Assembly: GCF_900108245.1 (NCBI RefSeq) | Contig: NZ_FNUY01000001.1 | Span: 186,001-250,000 of the forward strand | Source: Allobosea lathyri | GTDB taxonomy: Bacteria > Pseudomonadota > Alphaproteobacteria > Rhizobiales > Beijerinckiaceae | Length of the DNA stretch: 64,000 bases | Direction: 5' to 3' | In this document: one piece after another, positions 60,892 through 64,000 of the stretch | Numbering within the stretch: the stretch's first letter is position 1 | Layout of the letters: every line of letters starts with the position of its first letter | The notes under the pieces: model-generated | Databases searched by the model: none | The model's input: the letters and a program-made list of their open reading frames with translations, nothing else | What the model was told of the DNA's origin: nothing | Position numbers and translations under genes: made by a program

Positions 60892-61887
60892 TCAGAGCAT
60901 GCTGGGCAGCACGCGGTCCGGCGGCTTGTGGCCATCCATGAAGGTCTTGATGTTGACGATGACCTTCTCGCCCATGTCGGCGCGGCCCTCATGCGTGGCC
61001 GAGCCCATATGCGGCAGCACCACGACCTTGTGCTGACGCGCCAGCTTGAGCAGGCGCGGATTGACCGCAGGCTCGCTCTCGAAGACGTCGAGGCCGGCAC
61101 CGGCAAGCTCCCCTGCCTCCAGCATGCGCGCCAGCGCTGTCTCGTCGACGATCTCGCCGCGCGCCGTGTTCACCAGGATTGCGTCCGGCTTCATCAGCTT
61201 CAGCCGGCGTGCCGAAAGCAGGTGATAGGTCGCCGGCGTATGCGGGCAGTTGACCGAGACGATGTCCATTCGCGCGAGCATCTGGTCGAGCGAATCCCAA
61301 TAGGTCGCATCGAGCTTTTCCTCGGTGCGGGCGTCGACCCTGCGGCGGTTGTGATAGTGGATCGACAGGCCGAAGGCGGCGGCGCGGCGCGCGACCGCCT
61401 GGCCGATGCGGCCCATGCCGACGATGCCCAGCCGCTTGCCGGTGATGCGGCGGCCCAGCATCCAGGTCGGCGACCAGCCGGCCCATTCATCGTCGGGGAT
61501 GACGCGCGCGCCCTCGCTGATGCGCCGCGCCACCGCCAGGATCAGCGCGATCGTCATATCGGCGGTGTCGTCGGTCAGAACGCCGGGCGTGTTGGTCACG
61601 GTGATGCCGCGCGCGACGGCGCTGGCGACGTCGATATTGTCGACGCCATTGCCGAAATTCGCGATCAGCCGCAGCTGGTCGCCGGCCTGGGCGATCAGGG
61701 CGGCGTCGATCTTGTCCGTCACGGTCGGAACGAGCACGTCGGCGGTCTTGACCGCCTCGACTAGCGCGGCCTGCGACATCGGCTTGTCGTCGATGTTGAG
61801 ACGCGCATCGAAGAGCTCGCGCATGCGTGTTTCGACCACGGAAGGCAGCTTGCGCGTGACCACGACCAGCGGCTTTTTCTTCGACAT
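60892..61887 (-). CDS. D-2-hydroxyacid dehydrogenase (glyoxylate/hydroxypyruvate reductase-like)
   Basis: The 331-residue enzyme has NFGNGVDNIDVASAVARGI, the NAD motif GKRLGIVGMGRIGQAVARR, catalytic VNTARGEIVDETALARML and the histidine in VVLPHMGSATHEGR. The FGNGVD loop is typical of GyaR/GhrB. It reduces glyoxylate or hydroxypyruvate with NAD(P)H. It starts at ATG 61887, where GGAACC precedes it. Convergent with the HAD gene across the nested repeat. Confidence 0.92.
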   Translation of the reverse strand: MSKKKPLVVVTRKLPSVVETRMRELFDARLNIDDKPMSQAALVEAVKTADVLVPTVTDKIDAALIAQAGDQLRLIANFGNGVDNIDVASAVARGITVTNTPGVLTDDTADMTIALILAVARRISEGARVIPDDEWAGWSPTWMLGRRITGKRLGIVGMGRIGQAVARRAAAFGLSIHYHNRRRVDARTEEKLDATYWDSLDQMLARMDIVSVNCPHTPATYHLLSARRLKLMKPDAILVNTARGEIVDETALARMLEAGELAGAGLDVFESEPAVNPRLLKLARQHKVVVLPHMGSATHEGRADMGEKVIVNIKTFMDGHKPPDRVLPSML

Positions 61888-62103
61888 CGACGGTTCCTCT
61901 CCGCTGGTCGCCGCGTCCGCCGCCTTTTGGCCTCAACCCGCCGTTAACCGCAGCGCATCAGGAATGAGGGGCAGCGTAATCGCTCGACTTCGCCAGTTGT
62001 CTAAGTGGCGGCGCGGCGGATGACAACCTGACCCTTCGCCGGGGGCAGGAGCGTTGCCGGGGGCAGGGATGTTGCGCTGCTTGTATCGTAGGAGATTGGA
62101 CGG

Positions 62104-62640
62104 ATGGTGGCCTTGTTGATGCGACGCGTCGTTTTCGCGCTGGCGCTTGTCGCTGCTGCCGGGACCGTCTCCGCCGCGCAGGCTCAGGACGTGCAGGCCG
62201 GTCCGGTTTCGGGGCTCCCTGTTCCACGCTATGTCAGCCTGAAATCGGATCGCGTGAACCTGCGCGAAGGCCCGTCCAAGGAACATCGGACCCGCTGGGT
62301 CTATCAGCGTGCCGGACTTCCCGTCGAGATCGTCGCGGAATTCGAGACCTGGCGCCGCGTCCGCGATGCCGACGGCTCCGAGGGCTGGGTCCTGCACAGC
62401 CTGCTGTCGGGGCGGCGCACCGCCCTCGTCGCGCCCTGGTCCAAGGTCAAGGACGAGAGCTTCACGCTGCATAAGACGGCCGATGAGGGCTCTGCCGTCG
62501 TGGCGCGGTTGCAGCCGAGCGTGATCGCCAATGTCACGTCCTGCGCCAATTCATGGTGCCGCGTCAGCATCGGCACGACGGAAGGCTATCTCCGCCAGGA
62601 CCGGCTCTGGGGCGTCTACCCCAACGAAAAGATCGACTGA
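62104..62640 (+). CDS. Periplasmic SH3-domain protein
   Basis: The 178-residue protein has a signal peptide (RRVVFALALVAAAGTVSAAQA) and two bacterial SH3-type repeats (RVNLREGPSKEHRTRWVYQR then LPVEIVAEFETWRRVRDADGSEGWVLHSLLSG; later SSCANSWCRVSIGTTEGYLRQDRLWGVYP with paired Cys). This family (COG3807-like) is a widely conserved periplasmic protein of unknown role, probably cell-wall binding. Start ATG 62104 has GGAGATTGGACG upstream. Confidence 0.9.
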   Translation: MVALLMRRVVFALALVAAAGTVSAAQAQDVQAGPVSGLPVPRYVSLKSDRVNLREGPSKEHRTRWVYQRAGLPVEIVAEFETWRRVRDADGSEGWVLHSLLSGRRTALVAPWSKVKDESFTLHKTADEGSAVVARLQPSVIANVTSCANSWCRVSIGTTEGYLRQDRLWGVYPNEKID

Positions 62641-62657
62641 GGTTGAACGCGTCCCCT

Positions 62658-62735
62658 ATCGTCATTGCGAGCGCAGCGTAGCAAGCCAGGGGACGTCGAG
62701 CGCTGCCGCTCTGGATTGCTGCGCCTTACCGGTAG
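62658..62735. repeat. Dispersed repeat fragment (GTCATTGCGAGCGCAGCG type)
   Basis: TCGTCATTGCGAGCGCAGCG followed by AGCAAGCCAGGGG and, after about 20 bp, CTCTGGATTGCTGCGCC gives partial inverted symmetry. This matches a dispersed hyphomicrobial intergenic repeat, apparently truncated on the right. It lies between the SH3 gene and the convergent irr gene. Confidence 0.5.
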
Positions 62736-62766
62736 ATATCAAAGGCCGCTGGTACTAGTCGTCGCC

Positions 62767-63231
62767 TCAATCGGCGATCTTGCGCAGCCGCACGACCACG
62801 TCGACCCGGGCGATCTCGTAGCCCGCAGGCGGTTCCGGCAGGGCGGCGACGTCGACGGCCGAAGCCGGGATGTCGATCACGGTATTCTCGCCATCGACGA
62901 CGAAATGATGATGTTCGCTGTTGTCGGTGTCGAAGAAGGTCTTGGCGCCGTCGATCGCGAGTTCGCGCAGCAACCCGGCCTGGGTGAACTGGTGCAGCGT
63001 GTTGTAGACGGTCGCAAGCGAGACCGGCACGCGTTCCTTCATCGCCTCTTCATAGAGCATCTCGGCGCTGATGTGGCGCTGGCCCTTGGCGAAGAGCACC
63101 CAGCCGAGCGAAACGCGCTGTCGTGTCGGGCGCAGGCCGACGCGGCGCAAGCGCTGGCGGATGTCGTGAAACGGGCAGCCCTGCCTTACGGTCGATCCAT
63201 AGCCCTGGTCCTGGGAGATCAGATCGGTCAT
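62767..63231 (-). CDS. irr: Iron response regulator Irr (Fur family)
   Basis: The 154-residue Fur-family protein has the N-terminal haem regulatory motif GCPFHD (C19-P20), the DNA-binding region LRPTRQRVSLGWVLFAKGQRHI then SAEMLYEEAMKERVPVSLATVYNTLHQF and the HHH motif (107-109) in SEHHHFVVDG. In Bradyrhizobium Irr, haem binds these motifs and triggers degradation, giving haem-dependent control of iron and haem genes. The ATG at 63231 gives the family-typical length. Divergent from fabA, as in many Hyphomicrobiales. Confidence 0.95.
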   Translation of the reverse strand: MTDLISQDQGYGSTVRQGCPFHDIRQRLRRVGLRPTRQRVSLGWVLFAKGQRHISAEMLYEEAMKERVPVSLATVYNTLHQFTQAGLLRELAIDGAKTFFDTDNSEHHHFVVDGENTVIDIPASAVDVAALPEPPAGYEIARVDVVVRLRKIAD

Positions 63232-63481
63232 GCCTTGGGTTGGCCTCTTTGGCGTGTGGCGCAGCTTGGGGGTGCGGCGCGGCTTGGCGCATGTTGCGTG
63301 TTCATACACGAAATGTAGGGCTTGGGCAGGACGGTCGCAAGCGCATGAGGGTCTACGCTGACCTATCCTCTTGACGATCCGGTTCTCGCCGGCCCTTCCG
63401 TTAACGCGCGGCGGCGTGTTAGGCACGGCTGACAGATCGACCGTCGGCTCCCCGGCGGATGGAATATGGAGCGGAACGGGA

Positions 63482-63994
63482 ATGCAGCGGCAATCGTCAT
63501 TCAGCTACGAGGAGATCCTCGCCTGTGGCCGCGGGGAGCTGTTCGGGCCAGGCAATGCGCAACTGCCGTTGCCGCCAATGCTGATGTTCGATCGCATCAG
63601 CGAGATCTCCGAGGATGGCGGCCCCAACGGCAAGGGCTTCGTGCGCGCCGAGATGGATGTGCGGCCCGACCTCTGGTTCTTCGATTGCCATTTCAAGGGC
63701 GATCCGGTGATGCCGGGCTGCCTCGGGCTCGATGCGCTCTGGCAGCTCACCGGCTTCTTCCTGGGTTGGCTCGGCCTGCCCGGACGTGGGCGCGCCCTTG
63801 GCGTCGGTGAGGTGAAGTTCGCCGACCAGGTGCTGCCATCGGTCAAGCACGTCGTCTACGGCGTCGAGTTCAAGCGTGTCTTCAAATCGAAGCTCGTGCT
63901 GGGCATCGCCGATGGCTGGCTGGAGGCTGACGGTAAGCGAATTTACACGGTCAGCGACATGCGCGTCGGCCTGTTCAAGCCCGAAAGCGCCTGA
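63482..63994 (+). CDS. fabA: 3-hydroxydecanoyl-ACP dehydratase/isomerase FabA
   Basis: The 170-residue hot-dog-fold enzyme has catalytic H70 ([15 protein letters not shown]) and D84 (GLDALWQ), the same positions as in E. coli FabA. It makes the cis-3 unsaturated intermediate of anaerobic unsaturated fatty-acid synthesis. ATG 63482 follows GGAGCGGAACGGGA. The sequence after its stop (GAGGAAAA at the window end) probably contains the ribosome site of fabB. Usual operon fabA-fabB-fabI. Confidence 0.96.
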   Translation: MQRQSSFSYEEILACGRGELFGPGNAQLPLPPMLMFDRISEISEDGGPNGKGFVRAEMDVRPDLWFFDCHFKGDPVMPGCLGLDALWQLTGFFLGWLGLPGRGRALGVGEVKFADQVLPSVKHVVYGVEFKRVFKSKLVLGIADGWLEADGKRIYTVSDMRVGLFKPESA

Positions 63995-64000
63995 GGAAAA

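Noticed and set aside
62039..62067. Two GCCGGGGGCAGG direct copies before the SH3 gene
   Set aside because: Only two copies in GC-rich leader DNA; not enough to call a regulatory or mobile element.

Overview
The window is GC-rich, densely coded DNA (no CRISPR, rRNA, phage or IS transposase seen) typical of an alphaproteobacterium of the order Hyphomicrobiales. The right end carries the conserved chromosomal pair irr (Fur-family, with an N-terminal GCP haem motif and an HHH motif) divergent from fabA, plus tRNA-Leu(CAG) and an NDUFA9-like gene. The many periplasmic-binding-protein transporters and the dispersed palindromic repeats would suit Bosea or a relative; the genus is an inference from gene content, not a match.

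Layout. 0-4.1 kb: a DapA-like aldolase (cut by the window edge) divergent from a FadR-type GntR gene, with a perfect 23-bp operator palindrome between them, then a complete tripartite tricarboxylate transporter (TctC-TctB-TctA). 4.1-5.3 kb: repeats and two small hypotheticals. 5.3-8.4 kb: acetolactate-synthase-like enzyme plus aldehyde dehydrogenase. 8.4-11.1 kb (minus): orphan Bug-type receptor, zinc alcohol dehydrogenase and a small ferredoxin-like protein. 11.3-13.1 kb: LysR and RpiR regulators. 13.2-19.6 kb: a Dpp/Opp-type ABC operon ending in an alpha/beta hydrolase, every junction after the first being an ATGA overlap.

19.6-25.6 kb (minus): polyamine-type ABC transporter with a PuuB-like oxidase and a HAD hydrolase, controlled by a divergent LysR with a symmetric T-N11-A box. 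26.8-29.0 kb: an Fsr-like MFS exporter divergent from an AraC regulator. 29.0-36.3 kb: a second PotABCD-type transporter co-oriented with an FAD amine oxidase and an opine-dehydrogenase-family enzyme, divergent from a LysR regulator: a probable opine or amino-acid-conjugate catabolic module.

36.3-56.6 kb is the most unusual part: a catabolic supercluster with two TcuA-like flavoproteins, three MmgE/PrpD dehydratases, one PrpF-like isomerase, one isocitrate-lyase/PEP-mutase-type lyase with a KKCGH active site, two FCD-GntR regulators, a split chromate-type (CHR) transporter, and a seven-gene operon (Fe3+/Fbp-type ABC transporter, Ldh-type dehydrogenase, DUF4387, AtuA/DUF1446, D-2-hydroxyacid dehydrogenase) tied together by start/stop overlaps. 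Identical TGTATACA operators precede both tcuA-like transcription units, suggesting co-regulation. The best guess is catabolism of one or more tricarboxylates or alkyl-citrates, with the AtuA-DUF4387 chemistry unassigned.

56.7-64 kb returns to housekeeping-like genes: serine hydrolase, tRNA-Leu, NDUFA9-like protein, HAD hydrolase, glyoxylate-reductase-like dehydrogenase, SH3 protein, irr and fabA. A nested palindromic repeat lies at 60.6-60.9 kb. A recurring structural theme is a stem-loop or repeat just after the binding-protein gene in four transporter operons.
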